DNA of 43,686 nt, taken from positions 1-43,686 of the forward strand of contig QFQU01000021.1 in assembly GCA_003248965.1 (NCBI GenBank), given 5' to 3'. Shown one piece after another: positions 32,022 through 40,523 of the stretch; position 1 is the first letter of the stretch, and each line of letters opens with the position of its first letter. Under the pieces are notes generated by a model that saw nothing but the letters and a program-made list of their open reading frames with translations, had not been told where the DNA came from and did not search any database. The position numbers and the translations under genes are program-made. This stretch comes from Brevundimonas sp. Its GTDB lineage: Bacteria; Pseudomonadota; Alphaproteobacteria; Caulobacterales; Caulobacteraceae.

Positions 32022-32705
32022 ATGCATCCCTTCTTCAAACCGAAACGCGCCCTGACCGCGTCGCCCGAGGCCACGCCGTACCAGAGGGCCGGCCAGGTCT
32101 GGGACGACCGGATGGGCCTCTCCATCGCCCATGCCCGCAACTGGCGGCGTATCGCCTTGGCCAATCTCGCATTGGCGGCCTTTCTGGGCGCCGGTTGGTG
32201 GGTCCAGGCCGATCGCGCGGTGGTGCGGCCGTTCGTCGTCGAGGTGTCCGACTGGGGACAGACCCAGAGGATCACCGCCCTGGACGGCCGGTACGAACCG
32301 ACCGAGGCCCAGACCGGCTACGCGCTCGCCCAATGGATCCGGGACGTCCGTTCCAAATCCATCGATCCGATCGTGATCCGGCAGAACTGGCTGCGCGCCT
32401 ACGATCTCCTGACCCCCAAGGCCTCCGCCTTCCTGAACGACTGGGCCCAGGCCAACGATCCGTTCGCGGAGGCGGGGCGGGAAGCCGTCAACGTCGAGGT
32501 GCTGAACGTCGTCCGCCGCAGCGATCGCACCTTCGACCTGCAATGGCGCGAGACCCGCTTCGTGAACGGCCAGCAGGCCGGGGCCGAGCGTTGGCGCGCC
32601 CTGATCACCGTCGCCCATCAGCCGCCCCGCAACGAGGCCGAGCTGATGCGCAATCCCCTTGGCCTCAAGATCGAGGATGTCTCATGGACCCCCGACGCTT
32701 CCTGA
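32022..32705 (+). CDS. trbF: Conjugal transfer protein TrbF (VirB8 family)
   Basis: 227 residues: a cytoplasmic start, one membrane helix (about 45-61) and a periplasmic VirB8-like domain (RYEPTEAQTGYALAQWIRDVRS and QWRETRF). It is an assembly factor of the inner-membrane complex. The ATG at 32022 follows GAGGA by 6 bases; an in-frame TTG two codons upstream is less likely. Its end overlaps trbG by 22 bases. Confidence 0.92.
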   Translation: MHPFFKPKRALTASPEATPYQRAGQVWDDRMGLSIAHARNWRRIALANLALAAFLGAGWWVQADRAVVRPFVVEVSDWGQTQRITALDGRYEPTEAQTGYALAQWIRDVRSKSIDPIVIRQNWLRAYDLLTPKASAFLNDWAQANDPFAEAGREAVNVEVLNVVRRSDRTFDLQWRETRFVNGQQAGAERWRALITVAHQPPRNEAELMRNPLGLKIEDVSWTPDAS

Positions 32706-33733
32706 GCGTGACCGCCCTTTCGGCGGTCGCCGCTCTCGCGCTCTCCGGCTGCGCCCTTCTGAGAGGGCCGGACGCCGACCCCATCCTGCTAACCCAGGCG
32801 ATCACGCCCGACGTCCCGACACCCGAGGCAGGGTCCGAGCCTCTGCCTTCGGCGGAGCCGGACCCGGTCCAGCAGCCCGTCGAGCCTGGCTCGACGGCCC
32901 GACCCTATCTCGAAGCGGTCGCACGGGCGGAGCCGCCGCGCCGACGCCGTCCGGAGACGCCGCCGCCGGAGACGCCTTCCGGACGCGCCGCGATCGCCGA
33001 AGCCAATCGATCCGCTCGCGCCGCCTCCAGCGCTGACGCCTTCATGGGCGGAGTCCAGGTGTTCGGCTGGTCCGACGGTCGGGTTTACGAGGTCTGGACC
33101 GCGCCCCTGCGAGTGACCACCCTCACCCTGGCGCCCGGCGAAACGGTCACGGCCAAGGCGGCCGGGGATACGGTGCGGTGGCAGATCGGCGAAAGCCAGT
33201 CGGGCGCCGGCGCTTCCGCCCGGACCCATGTCCTGATCAAACCCTTGCAGGCGGGCCTGGAGACCAACCTCGTCCTGACCACCAGCCAGCGGGTCTATCT
33301 TCTGACCTTGCGCAGCGGCGGCGCCGACGCCTTCAACGCCGCCATCGCCTGGGACTACGGCTTCGCGGCCTCAGGGCACGCGGTCGCCGATCCGCTGTCT
33401 GGCCTTCCCCCGGTCGATGTGCAGGCGGCGACGCCCCAGGGCCCCATCGACGCGCGCTACAGGATAGAGGCGCGAGGGCGGTCTCCGCGCTGGGCTCCGA
33501 CCGCCGTCTTCAACGACGGCGCGCGGACCTTCATCACCCTGTCGCCGGGGGCCGCGATCGATGAGGCGCCGGCCCTCTTCGTTCGGGCGGGCGAGGAACT
33601 GCAGCTGGTCAACTACCGGCAGGCCGACGGCGTCCTGATCGTCGACCGCCTGTTTGACGAGGCCGAGCTCCGGCTCGGCGACCGTCGACCGCAGATCGTC
33701 CGTATCCGTCGCATTCCGGGAGCCGCCCGATGA
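32684..33733 (+). CDS. trbG: Conjugal transfer protein TrbG (VirB9 family), lipoprotein
   Basis: 349 residues. The signal peptide ends in a lipobox (ALSGC, Cys23), so the protein is probably lipidated, unlike classic VirB9 where VirB7 is the lipoprotein. A Pro-rich linker (about 45-105) leads to the VirB9/CagX domain, with WDYGF near 223 and the C-terminal region ending IVRIRRIPG. With TrbI it forms the outer-membrane core complex. The stop overlaps trbI (ATGA). Confidence 0.93.
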   Translation: MDPRRFLSVTALSAVAALALSGCALLRGPDADPILLTQAITPDVPTPEAGSEPLPSAEPDPVQQPVEPGSTARPYLEAVARAEPPRRRRPETPPPETPSGRAAIAEANRSARAASSADAFMGGVQVFGWSDGRVYEVWTAPLRVTTLTLAPGETVTAKAAGDTVRWQIGESQSGAGASARTHVLIKPLQAGLETNLVLTTSQRVYLLTLRSGGADAFNAAIAWDYGFAASGHAVADPLSGLPPVDVQAATPQGPIDARYRIEARGRSPRWAPTAVFNDGARTFITLSPGAAIDEAPALFVRAGEELQLVNYRQADGVLIVDRLFDEAELRLGDRRPQIVRIRRIPGAAR

Positions 33734-34908
33734 CCGATCACAATCTCTCTCCAGACAGTGTCGCCGACGACGTCGCGCCGGCTTCATCCGCCCCGACATC
33801 AACGCTGAAGGCTCCGCCGCCGCCCCTTATGGGCCGCGCCCCGCGGCCCGGCGCGGTCCGCATCCGCAAGTCTGTCGTCCAGGGTGCGGTGATGGCCGCC
33901 GCGCTCCTGGTGTCCGGCTCGCTGGCCTGGGCCTTCGTCGTCCAGCCGCAGATGACGCGTCAGGCCCGGGACGCCGCTGAGGCTGACGGCGGCGGCGAGG
34001 CGCGGGGCAGCGTGCGACCCTCGGAACGGGTCACGGACCAGCCCGCGAGCTACGACCGGCTTGCCCAGGCGGACACCTTGCCGGAGCGGCGGGGCGAGAC
34101 GCCGGAAGAGGCGCCGCCCACCGCCTCGCCGCCGCCCGCACGCGTGCCGGCGCCGTCATACGCGACGGTTCCCAGAGCGCCGCGACCGGCGGAACAGGCG
34201 GCGGCGTCCGGGCTGTTCTTCGGCGGCCCGTCGAGCGGCGCCGCCGTTCAGGCCGGAAGCGGGCGAACGGATGCGCCGCCGTCCTCTGCGATGCGGGACT
34301 ATGGCGCCATCTACAGCCCCCACGGCCTCTTGGCGCCGGTCTCGCCCTATGAGTTGAAGGCCGGCGCCATCATCCCGGGCGTTCTGCTGACGGCCGTGGA
34401 CACCTCGCGTCCCGGTCCGGTCGTGGCCACGGTCAGCCAGAACGTCTTCGACTCCATCACCGGTCGGCATCTGGTCGTTCCGCAGGGGACCCGCCTGATC
34501 GGCCGCCACGAAGGCGAGAGCGCCCACGGCGATCGTCGGGCCTTCCTCGTCTGGGATCGACTGATCCTTCCCAATGGCAAGAGCCTGATCCTGTCGGAAG
34601 AACCCGGCGTGGATGCGCAGGGCGCGGTCGGCGTGCGGGGGGAGGTGGACCGGCGGCTGCTTCCGCTCGGCGTGGCGACCCTGTTCGCGGGCGCCATCAC
34701 GACCCTGGGCGAACTGGCTCGCGGCGGATCCGAGGATCGATCGTTCGCCGCCAGCGCGGGGAGCGCCGCCTCGATCGAGGCCTCCCAGGTCGGCGGGCGG
34801 CTCGTCGATCGCGAGCTCGGCGTCCAGCCGTCCATACGGGTCCGGGCGGGGGCCCCGGTCCGGGTGATGATCACCCGCGACCTCATTCTGGAGCCATACC
34901 GCCGATGA
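33730..34908 (+). CDS. trbI: Conjugal transfer protein TrbI (VirB10 family)
   Basis: 392 residues: a short cytoplasmic end, a membrane helix (about 53-75), a long Pro- and Ala-rich periplasmic linker, and a C-terminal VirB10/TrbI domain (SPYELKAGAIIPGVLLTAV ... VRVMITRDLILEPYRR). It spans both membranes and senses energy in the core complex. It overlaps traF by 4 bases. Confidence 0.94.
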   Translation: MTDHNLSPDSVADDVAPASSAPTSTLKAPPPPLMGRAPRPGAVRIRKSVVQGAVMAAALLVSGSLAWAFVVQPQMTRQARDAAEADGGGEARGSVRPSERVTDQPASYDRLAQADTLPERRGETPEEAPPTASPPPARVPAPSYATVPRAPRPAEQAAASGLFFGGPSSGAAVQAGSGRTDAPPSSAMRDYGAIYSPHGLLAPVSPYELKAGAIIPGVLLTAVDTSRPGPVVATVSQNVFDSITGRHLVVPQGTRLIGRHEGESAHGDRRAFLVWDRLILPNGKSLILSEEPGVDAQGAVGVRGEVDRRLLPLGVATLFAGAITTLGELARGGSEDRSFAASAGSAASIEASQVGGRLVDRELGVQPSIRVRAGAPVRVMITRDLILEPYRR

Positions 34909-35408
34909 CCCGTCTCCGTCGTCTTCTCGTAGCGGCCGTCGCGCCCGCCGTCGGCCTCCTCGCCTTCGGCGCGGTCGCGGCGCAGCGTCCCGCCTTGGCC
35001 CTGGTCAATGAGAGCCCGAGCCTGCCCCGGGGCGTCTATGTCCGCACCTCGGCCCCGGAGATCGGGCGCGGCGCGGTGGTCGCCATTCGTCAGCCCGAGA
35101 TCGTGCGGACCTACCTTTCGCGCCAGGGGATGCCCGCCGAGGTGCGGCTGATCAAACGGGTGGCGGCGACGGGCGGCGACACGGTCTGCTCGGACGGCCG
35201 ATGGCTCATCGCCCCGATGCGCACGGTCCGCATCCACGCCCGGGATCGAGCGGGCGTCGCGCTTCCGGCCTGGCGAGGCTGCCGCAGGCTCGCCTCCGAC
35301 GAACGACTGCTGCTCGGCGATACGCCGGCCAGCCTGGACAGCCGGTATTTCGGGCCGGTGAGGATCGCCCAGATCGAGGGCGTCTATCGGGAGACCCTGA
35401 CATGGTAA
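34905..35408 (+). CDS. traF: Conjugative transfer signal peptidase TraF (S26)
   Basis: 167 residues. One N-terminal membrane helix (about 6-26) precedes NESPSLPRGVY, with Ser39 the likely nucleophile, and RLIKRVAATGGD, with Lys84 the likely general base; LLGDTPASLDSRYFGPV completes the fold. RP4 TraF matures and cyclises the TrbC pilin. The stop overlaps the transglycosylase start by 7 bases. Confidence 0.92.
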   Translation: MTRLRRLLVAAVAPAVGLLAFGAVAAQRPALALVNESPSLPRGVYVRTSAPEIGRGAVVAIRQPEIVRTYLSRQGMPAEVRLIKRVAATGGDTVCSDGRWLIAPMRTVRIHARDRAGVALPAWRGCRRLASDERLLLGDTPASLDSRYFGPVRIAQIEGVYRETLTW

Positions 35409-36010
35409 TCCGCCTGCTTCCCCTTGCCGCCGTCATCGCCCTTGCGGCGACGCCGGTCGCGGCCCAGACCCGCATCGACTGGCGCCCGGCCGGCGGCGAC
35501 CTGTTCGTGGGCGCCGTCCCGGAAACACCCGCGCCTGAAGTCGCCGGTCTCGAGGCCGTCCGTCTTGCGGACCTCGACCAGCCCTTCGCCGACGCGATCG
35601 CGGAAGCGGCCGACCGCCATGGTCTGGATCGCAAGCTGCTCCATGCCCTTGTGGTGGTGGAAAGCGCCTACCGCGCCCAGGCCTGCTCCCACGCCGGCGC
35701 CTGCGGCCTGACCCAGCTGATGCCGGGCACCGCCGCGGATCTCGGCGTGCGCGACCGCTTCGATCCCGATGAAAACCTGCGAGGAGGGGCCGACTATCTG
35801 GCCCGCCAGATCCTCCGCTTCGGCGACCTTCGCCTCGCCCTCGCGGCCTATAATTCGGGTCCGGATCGGGTCGCCCGGCTGGGCCGGATCCCGAACATCA
35901 CAGAGACCCAGAACTACGTCGTCTCGGTGATCAACTGCTACCTGGCGCTCACGGCGGGACGCGGGGTGCGATCGTCGCGGGAATGCGCGCCGGCGGAGGC
36001 CGGGCTGTGA
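35402..36010 (+). CDS. Lytic transglycosylase (VirB1-like)
   Basis: 202 residues. A signal peptide (cleavage near 21) is followed by an SLT domain: catalytic Glu87 in VVVESAYRAQA, then GACGLTQLMPGTAADLGV and LALAAYNSGP. It opens peptidoglycan for assembly of the secretion channel. Cys95, Cys101 and two later Cys could form disulfides. It sits directly after traF in the transfer operon. Confidence 0.93.
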   Translation: MVIRLLPLAAVIALAATPVAAQTRIDWRPAGGDLFVGAVPETPAPEVAGLEAVRLADLDQPFADAIAEAADRHGLDRKLLHALVVVESAYRAQACSHAGACGLTQLMPGTAADLGVRDRFDPDENLRGGADYLARQILRFGDLRLALAAYNSGPDRVARLGRIPNITETQNYVVSVINCYLALTAGRGVRSSRECAPAEAGL

Positions 36011-36318
36011 CCTTCGCGGCTGCCCCTCAAGACAGCACGAACACGGCGTCCGCGGAGCCCCGGGAAACGCTGCTGACCCGCGCGGAAGCGTCCGTCTTTC
36101 TGGAGGGCAAGGGCATCCGGATGAAGCCGACGACCCTGGCGCGCGCCTATTCGACCGGATCGGGCGGTCCGCCGTGCCGACACATCCGCAACAAGCCCTA
36201 CTATCCGCTGGACCTGCTGGAGACCTGGGCCGAGGCCCAGATCACGGCGCCCGTCGCTTCGTCGAGCGAACGCCAGCGACTGCGGCGGGAGGCCCGGCGA
36301 CGGGAGGCGACCTCATGA
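36007..36318 (+). CDS. Small winged-helix/excisionase-like DNA-binding protein
   Basis: 103 residues from a GTG overlapping the transglycosylase stop. Residues about 24-77 (LLTRAEASVFLEGKGIRMKPTTLARAYSTGSGGPPCRHIRNKPYYPLDLLETW) have the helix-turn-helix plus wing pattern of excisionase and AlpA-type proteins. The C-terminal tail is Arg-rich. It may regulate the transfer or excision genes. The stop overlaps the next small gene. Confidence 0.7.
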   Translation: MTFAAAPQDSTNTASAEPRETLLTRAEASVFLEGKGIRMKPTTLARAYSTGSGGPPCRHIRNKPYYPLDLLETWAEAQITAPVASSSERQRLRREARRREATS

Positions 36319-36500
36319 CGCCCGATCGCCCCAGTCTCGAGACCCTGATGAACGACCCGGCGGTCAGCTATCCGCTCAAGGCCGTGCTGCTGGTCTGGTG
36401 GAGTCGGGATCCTCTGGACGCGGCCAACGATGCGGCGGCCCTCGCCTCGGTCATGGGCGATCGCGCGACTGCGCTTCTGGAACAGCGCCATGGCCCATGA
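36315..36500 (+). CDS. Small hypothetical protein at end of transfer operon
   Basis: 61 residues, soluble, mostly helical; no motif recognised. It is held between two DNA-binding genes by a 4-base overlap upstream (ATGA) and an 11-base overlap downstream, which supports translation. The sequence suggests a protein-interaction role at most. Confidence 0.55.
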   Translation: MTPDRPSLETLMNDPAVSYPLKAVLLVWWSRDPLDAANDAAALASVMGDRATALLEQRHGP

Positions 36501-36870
36501 CGACGGGCTGGAGCGGTTCCTGGGCTGGCGCCAGGTCCGGGACCTGACGGGTCTCGGCCGCACGACCGCCTGGCGCATGCGTCAGGCGGGAGACTTCCCG
36601 GAGCCGGTGCCGATTTCGCCGGGCCGGGTGGCCTGGCGCGAGCGCGATATCGCCCGTTGGAACGAGAGCCGCGGGCCGACACCGGAACCCGAACCGACCG
36701 CCCGGCCGACCAGGCCGACGCCGCCCCGTCCTCATGAAGACCGCGTCATTGCGACGGCGACCGCAAAGCCGAACCCGGCGCTGTCACCGGGAGGCGGCAA
36801 GCCGAAGTCCCGCCCCCGTCGTCGGACCGGACCGGTCATCGCGGAGGGTCAGCTTGGCTTCGACTTCTAG
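36490..36870 (+). CDS. AlpA-family transcriptional regulator
   Basis: 126 residues. The N-terminal 60 residues (FLGWRQVRDLTGLGRTTAWRMRQAGDFPEPVPISPGRVAWRERDIARW) are a standard AlpA/excisionase helix-turn-helix. The rest is a Pro- and basic-rich tail ending in IAEGQLGFDF. AlpA-type proteins regulate excision or transfer genes in mobile elements. The start overlaps the previous gene by 11 bases. It is the last plus-strand gene of the transfer block. Confidence 0.82.
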   Translation: MAHDDGLERFLGWRQVRDLTGLGRTTAWRMRQAGDFPEPVPISPGRVAWRERDIARWNESRGPTPEPEPTARPTRPTPPRPHEDRVIATATAKPNPALSPGGGKPKSRPRRRTGPVIAEGQLGFDF

Positions 36871-36892
36871 CGCCTCGGGTCTGGAGCGGGGT

Positions 36893-37192
36893 TCAACTCG
36901 CCCGGAGCGCCCTGATCCTGGCTTCGGATCGGGAGTGCTGCCGCACGCCAAGTACGTCGCCGATGCGCCAGGCCGTCGCGCCGAAAACCTCATCGCCGGC
37001 CTGAGTGAGGATGCGGACATCGCCGGAGAGCGCAGCGCCGCGTTGGAGCAGTCTCACGCGGGCGCCGTGCAGATCGAGCTGGCGCAGCACGCCGGGCGTT
37101 GTCTCTCCCTGGCCGTACTCAATGACGCACTGTTCGGCGCAGCGGCGGCGCGCGAGAATGCGGCGATCGGGTCTGGCGACGGGGAAGCTCAT
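36893..37192 (-). CDS. PilZ-like domain protein
   Basis: 99 residues from ATG 37192. The pattern RRRC...VIEYGQGETTPGVLRQLDLHGARVRLLQRGAALSGDVRILT resembles a PilZ domain, where an Arg-rich start and (D/N)xSxxG bind c-di-GMP; here the second motif reads DLHGA, so nucleotide binding may be lost. It lies tail-to-tail with the AlpA gene. Typical of Caulobacterales chromosomes, where such single-domain proteins are common. Confidence 0.55.
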   Translation of the reverse strand: MSFPVARPDRRILARRRCAEQCVIEYGQGETTPGVLRQLDLHGARVRLLQRGAALSGDVRILTQAGDEVFGATAWRIGDVLGVRQHSRSEARIRALRAS

Positions 37193-37322
37193 GCCCGACA
37201 CCTAGGGCGAGGCGCTGAAGGCTCGTTTAAGCGTCGCCGTTAACGACCGCGTTCACCCTGTTTCCCGGGGTCGGCGGGGCGCAGCGAGGCCGGACCCCGT
37301 GCCCGCCGACCGTAATCCCGCT

Positions 37323-37964
37323 ATGGCGATCCGAATGGCCCAGTACAAACTCGTCCTCTTCGACTTCGACGGCGTCCTCGCCGACAGTGCGGCCTGGTTC
37401 ATCGCCCAGCTGCCGAGCCTCGCCGAGGCGCATCGCTTCCGGTCCCCCGACGCGGCGGAGATAGAACGGCTTCGAGGCTTGCCGACCCGAGACGTCGTCA
37501 AGGCGCTGGGCGTCTCGCCGCTCCGCCTTCCGGGGATCGCCGCCGATCTACGCAAGCGAATGGCCCATGAGGCGCATCAGATCGCCCTCTTCGACGGTGT
37601 TCCCGATCTTCTGAGACGACTGCACGACGGCGGCGTCCGGTCCGCCGTGGTCAGCTCCAACAGCGAGGAGAATGTCCGCGCGGTGCTCGGGCCGTCGGCC
37701 TCGTTGATCTCGGCCTTCAGCTGCGGCGCGTCGCTGTTCGGGAAGGGCGCGCGCTTCTCGTCCCTGATCCGCAAACTGGATGTCGAGCCCGCCCGCGTCT
37801 GCGCCGTCGGGGACAAAGTGCGCGACATTGAAGCGGCGCACCACGCGCACATCGCGGCCATGGCCGTGTCCTGGGGATACGGCGCGGCCTCCGCGCTCAG
37901 CGCCGCCGTGCCGGACTACATGGTCCATACGCCGGCCGAGGCCGCCGCCGTGCTTCTCGCCTGA
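37323..37964 (+). CDS. HAD-superfamily hydrolase (phosphoglycolate phosphatase-like)
   Basis: 213 residues from ATG 37323 (37335 is also possible). HAD motif I is FDFDGVLADS, motif II VVSSNS, motif III the Lys in FGKGAR, and motif IV VGDKVRDIEAA. It carries the helical cap after motif I found in phosphoglycolate phosphatase and related enzymes. Substrate unknown. It is a single plus-strand gene with no obvious partners; neither start has a strong ribosome binding site. Confidence 0.88.
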   Translation: MAIRMAQYKLVLFDFDGVLADSAAWFIAQLPSLAEAHRFRSPDAAEIERLRGLPTRDVVKALGVSPLRLPGIAADLRKRMAHEAHQIALFDGVPDLLRRLHDGGVRSAVVSSNSEENVRAVLGPSASLISAFSCGASLFGKGARFSSLIRKLDVEPARVCAVGDKVRDIEAAHHAHIAAMAVSWGYGAASALSAAVPDYMVHTPAEAAAVLLA

Positions 37965-38087
37965 CGACGGTTCACGATCGCCGCGACCTACCTGTCGGCC
38001 TCCCACTCAGCTAGGATGACGCCGCCCGGTGCGGCTCACGCGTATGTACAGGCTTCGGCTAAAGGCGTGAGCGCATGCGAATCTCAC

Positions 38088-38657
38088 ATGTTCTCAACGC
38101 CCGGCGCACCCTTCTCGACATGGCCCTGGCTCGAGCCGATGAAATCCTACGCACAGGCGCTTCTGCCCGACGATCGCTATCGGATCATCATGGTCGACGA
38201 CCCCGACAGCGGGCTCAGGCCGATCACCTTCGAAGACCACTACGAGATGGTCGCCCGGCTCGGCCTGCCGACGGCGGTCCCGGAGGTGATCGATCGCCTC
38301 TATGGTCGCGCCCTTCACGCTCTGCTCTACGGTTGGTTCGACTATGAGCTGATGGTGGTGGCCTGTGGTCAGGCCCTCGCGACACTGGAGTTCTCACTCA
38401 AGACCCGTCTGGGCGCACCGGCGGCGAAGATGACAGGCCTGAAGCCGAGACTGGACCACGCGGTAAAGCTCGGCCTCCTGAGCGCGCCCACACCCAGCGC
38501 ATGGGGAGACGATCACGCGTTGCTGGCTTCGATCCGCAACGAGATCGCTCACGGCAGCGACCACGTCTATCCACCCAATATGGCCGAGGTCATCTTTGAC
38601 CGGTGCCGCTCCCTGATCGTCGAGCTCTATCCGACAACAGCCGAACAGGACGCGTGA
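38088..38657 (+). CDS. Hypothetical protein with a HEPN-type RxxxxH motif
   Basis: 189 residues from ATG 38088 (an earlier ATG at 38016 is less likely). No named family is recognised. The C-terminal half is helical and contains SIRNEIAHG, the R-[NDH]-x3-4-H catalytic motif of HEPN ribonucleases; upstream helices (FDYELMVVACGQALATLEFSLKTRL) suit the HEPN four-helix fold. HEPN proteins are frequent in toxin-antitoxin and defence loci, but also occur as non-toxic domains. It is convergent with the PrlF-like antitoxin gene. Confidence 0.6.
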   Translation: MFSTPGAPFSTWPWLEPMKSYAQALLPDDRYRIIMVDDPDSGLRPITFEDHYEMVARLGLPTAVPEVIDRLYGRALHALLYGWFDYELMVVACGQALATLEFSLKTRLGAPAAKMTGLKPRLDHAVKLGLLSAPTPSAWGDDHALLASIRNEIAHGSDHVYPPNMAEVIFDRCRSLIVELYPTTAEQDA

Positions 38658-38658
38658 T

Positions 38659-38689
38659 CCGATCCAGCGCGGATGACAGCGGGGATCGG
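38659..38689. terminator. Inverted repeat between convergent genes
   Basis: Perfect 7-bp arms CCGATCC (38659-38665) and GGATCGG (38683-38689) lie just after the stop of the HEPN-motif gene and before the end of the PrlF-like gene. The loop of 17 bases is long and no T-run follows, so bidirectional termination is only possible. Confidence 0.3.
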
Positions 38690-38706
38690 CCGCAGGGGCA
38701 CCGAAG

Positions 38707-39066
38707 CTAGATCGTCACGTCGTCGGGGAGGACGTCGTCGTCCGACACCTCGACTCCGCGCGTCAGTTCGCGCGCGGCGGCGAGATCGGCGCTGCTGAAG
38801 GGCGAGAGACGCTCGGGGTGGGCCACCATGTCCGCTTCGAGGAAGGAGAGATAGGCGGAGACCACGGGATCGACCTCGTCGGATGTAGGGACCAGGGGCT
38901 CGGCGACGGACACGAGAACATGGCCCTCGCCGATCGCCTGGGCGCGCACGCGCGCCTTCTGGCGAAACTCCGGGTGGGCACGGAAAAACGCCTTCTCAAG
39001 GCGCACAGCCTCGGACCTGCCGGTGGTGGTCACCGAACCTTCGAAACTGACTGCGTGCTTGCCCAT
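38707..39066 (-). CDS. PrlF-family antitoxin-like protein, no partner toxin seen
   Basis: 119 residues from ATG 39066. The N-terminus (SFEGSVTTTGRSEAVRLEKAFFRAHPEF) follows the AbrB/SpoVT-like swapped-hairpin pattern of the PrlF/SohA antitoxins, and the C-terminus (AYLSFLEADMVAHPERLSPFSSADL) matches their helical toxin-binding part. In the usual order, YhaV-type toxin genes follow the antitoxin. Here the downstream DNA on the same strand holds no such gene; the opposite strand has the HEPN-motif gene. Likely an orphan, or the toxin is replaced. It has its own palindromic promoter. Confidence 0.65.
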   Translation of the reverse strand: MGKHAVSFEGSVTTTGRSEAVRLEKAFFRAHPEFRQKARVRAQAIGEGHVLVSVAEPLVPTSDEVDPVVSAYLSFLEADMVAHPERLSPFSSADLAAARELTRGVEVSDDDVLPDDVTI

Positions 39067-39088
39067 GGAACGTATATTAGGACGTTCC
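39067..39088 (-). promoter_or_regulatory. Palindromic operator/promoter of the PrlF-like gene
   Basis: GGAACGT and ACGTTCC are perfect 7-bp arms (39067-39073 and 39082-39088) around 8 bases. On the minus strand TAATAT (a near-consensus -10) lies inside the repeat and ends only 7 bases before the ATG, so the transcript would be nearly leaderless. Autoregulation through this site is typical for antitoxins with this fold. No clear -35 was found. Confidence 0.6.
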
Positions 39089-39188
39089 AAACAGCCGCCT
39101 ATACCGGGACATTTCTGTCCAGGGCGGGTGTAAACAGAATACGCCCGCGATACGGCTGGCCCGCGCCCGGCGAGGGGTCGCGAACGCG

Positions 39189-40523
39189 TCAGCCAGTCGG
39201 ACAATCGCGGCTTTCACCGGCAACGACGCGCCCCCCCTTGATGACCGCCCAAGGCGTCTTCAAAGCCGAAAGCCCCTGGCTGGGGTCGCTCGCTAGCACG
39301 ACCAGGTCGGCCCATGCTCGGGGCCGAACAACGCCCAGACCCTCATCGCCCAGCATCCGGCCCGCTTCCCAGGTCGCGGATCGCAGCGCTTGAGCCGGCG
39401 TGAGCCCAGCTTCCACATAGCCCTCCAGGGTCCCGCGGGATCCGGCCCCGCGCCCGGGAGCGTAGGGAAAATAGAGGTCAGAGCCGAGAGCGATGCGGAC
39501 GCCGGCGCGATGAGCCCGCATCAGGCGGTCGCGCCCGGCCTGCAGATGCCGATCAACCTCCTCACGCGGCGGCTGTTCAGGCCAGCTACGGGTGAACTCC
39601 AGCGCCATCTCCAGAGAAGGATCGGTCGGGACGAGCCACACGCCGTTGCGGGCCATCAGCCGCAGAGTCTCGTCCGAGATGTCGTAGCCGTGCTCGATCG
39701 ACGTCACCCCGGCGTCGATCGCTTCCCGGATCGAGGCGTCGCTGGTGGCGTGGGCGGCGACGGGGATGTTGTGCCGCTTCGCCTCCGAGACGATGGCGGC
39801 GATCTCCTCGACCGAGAGGCGGGTGCGTTGCGGCGTGGCCTCCGGGTAGACCTTGATGACATCGGCGCCGCGGGCGATGGCCTCACGCACGGCGGCGCGC
39901 GCGTCCTCGACGCCGGTGACGATCCGGTACTCGCCGTTGACCAGGTCGTGCGGATCCCCCGGCAGAGGCTCCATCTGGCCGCCCGCCGGTGCCAGGCCCG
40001 GGCCCGAACTATAGATGCGCGGACCGACGACGCGGCCATCGTTGACCGCCCGCTCCAGAACGAGATCGAGGAAGCGCCCGGAGTTGCCGAGGTCTCGGAC
40101 GGTGGTGAACCCGGCCTCCAGATACTCGCGAGCTCGGCCGGCTGCGGCCAGGGTCCTGTAAACATCGCCCTGCACAGCCTGGTCGCGCGCGGCGACGTCG
40201 GAGAGGCCTTCGCCGCTGCGCTGTTCAAGTAGGAGGTGGGTGTGGGCGTCGATCAGCCCCGGGATGACCGAGCAGCGGCGCAGATCCAGCACCGTCGCTC
40301 CTTCAGGGGCTGACAAACCTTCGCCGACCTCGGCCACGCGCTCACCGCGGATCAGGATGTCACGGGGCCCGACCATTCGGCCGGCTTCGGAATCGAACAG
40401 GTTCCCGGCGCGCACGAGAACCACGGGCTGAGGAGCGCTCTGGGCGAACGTCTGGTCGGCCGCAGCTGAAGCGATCAGGGCGAGCGCGATGGCAGTGACG
40501 TTCGTGGCGAGGCGGTGAGACAT
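39189..40523 (-). CDS. Amidohydrolase family protein, exported
   Basis: 444 residues from ATG 40523. A signal peptide (cleavage near 31, TFAQS) precedes a metal-dependent TIM-barrel hydrolase: DAHTHL (first His pair), IKVYPE (bridging Lys), AAHATSD and EHGYD (two His), and LGSDLYFP (catalytic Asp). The group includes imidazolonepropionase-like and Xaa-Pro dipeptidase-type enzymes, many of them periplasmic in Caulobacterales. Substrate unknown. It diverges from the S41 protease gene across 146 bases. Confidence 0.88.
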   Translation of the reverse strand: MSHRLATNVTAIALALIASAAADQTFAQSAPQPVVLVRAGNLFDSEAGRMVGPRDILIRGERVAEVGEGLSAPEGATVLDLRRCSVIPGLIDAHTHLLLEQRSGEGLSDVAARDQAVQGDVYRTLAAAGRAREYLEAGFTTVRDLGNSGRFLDLVLERAVNDGRVVGPRIYSSGPGLAPAGGQMEPLPGDPHDLVNGEYRIVTGVEDARAAVREAIARGADVIKVYPEATPQRTRLSVEEIAAIVSEAKRHNIPVAAHATSDASIREAIDAGVTSIEHGYDISDETLRLMARNGVWLVPTDPSLEMALEFTRSWPEQPPREEVDRHLQAGRDRLMRAHRAGVRIALGSDLYFPYAPGRGAGSRGTLEGYVEAGLTPAQALRSATWEAGRMLGDEGLGVVRPRAWADLVVLASDPSQGLSALKTPWAVIKGGRVVAGESRDCPTG

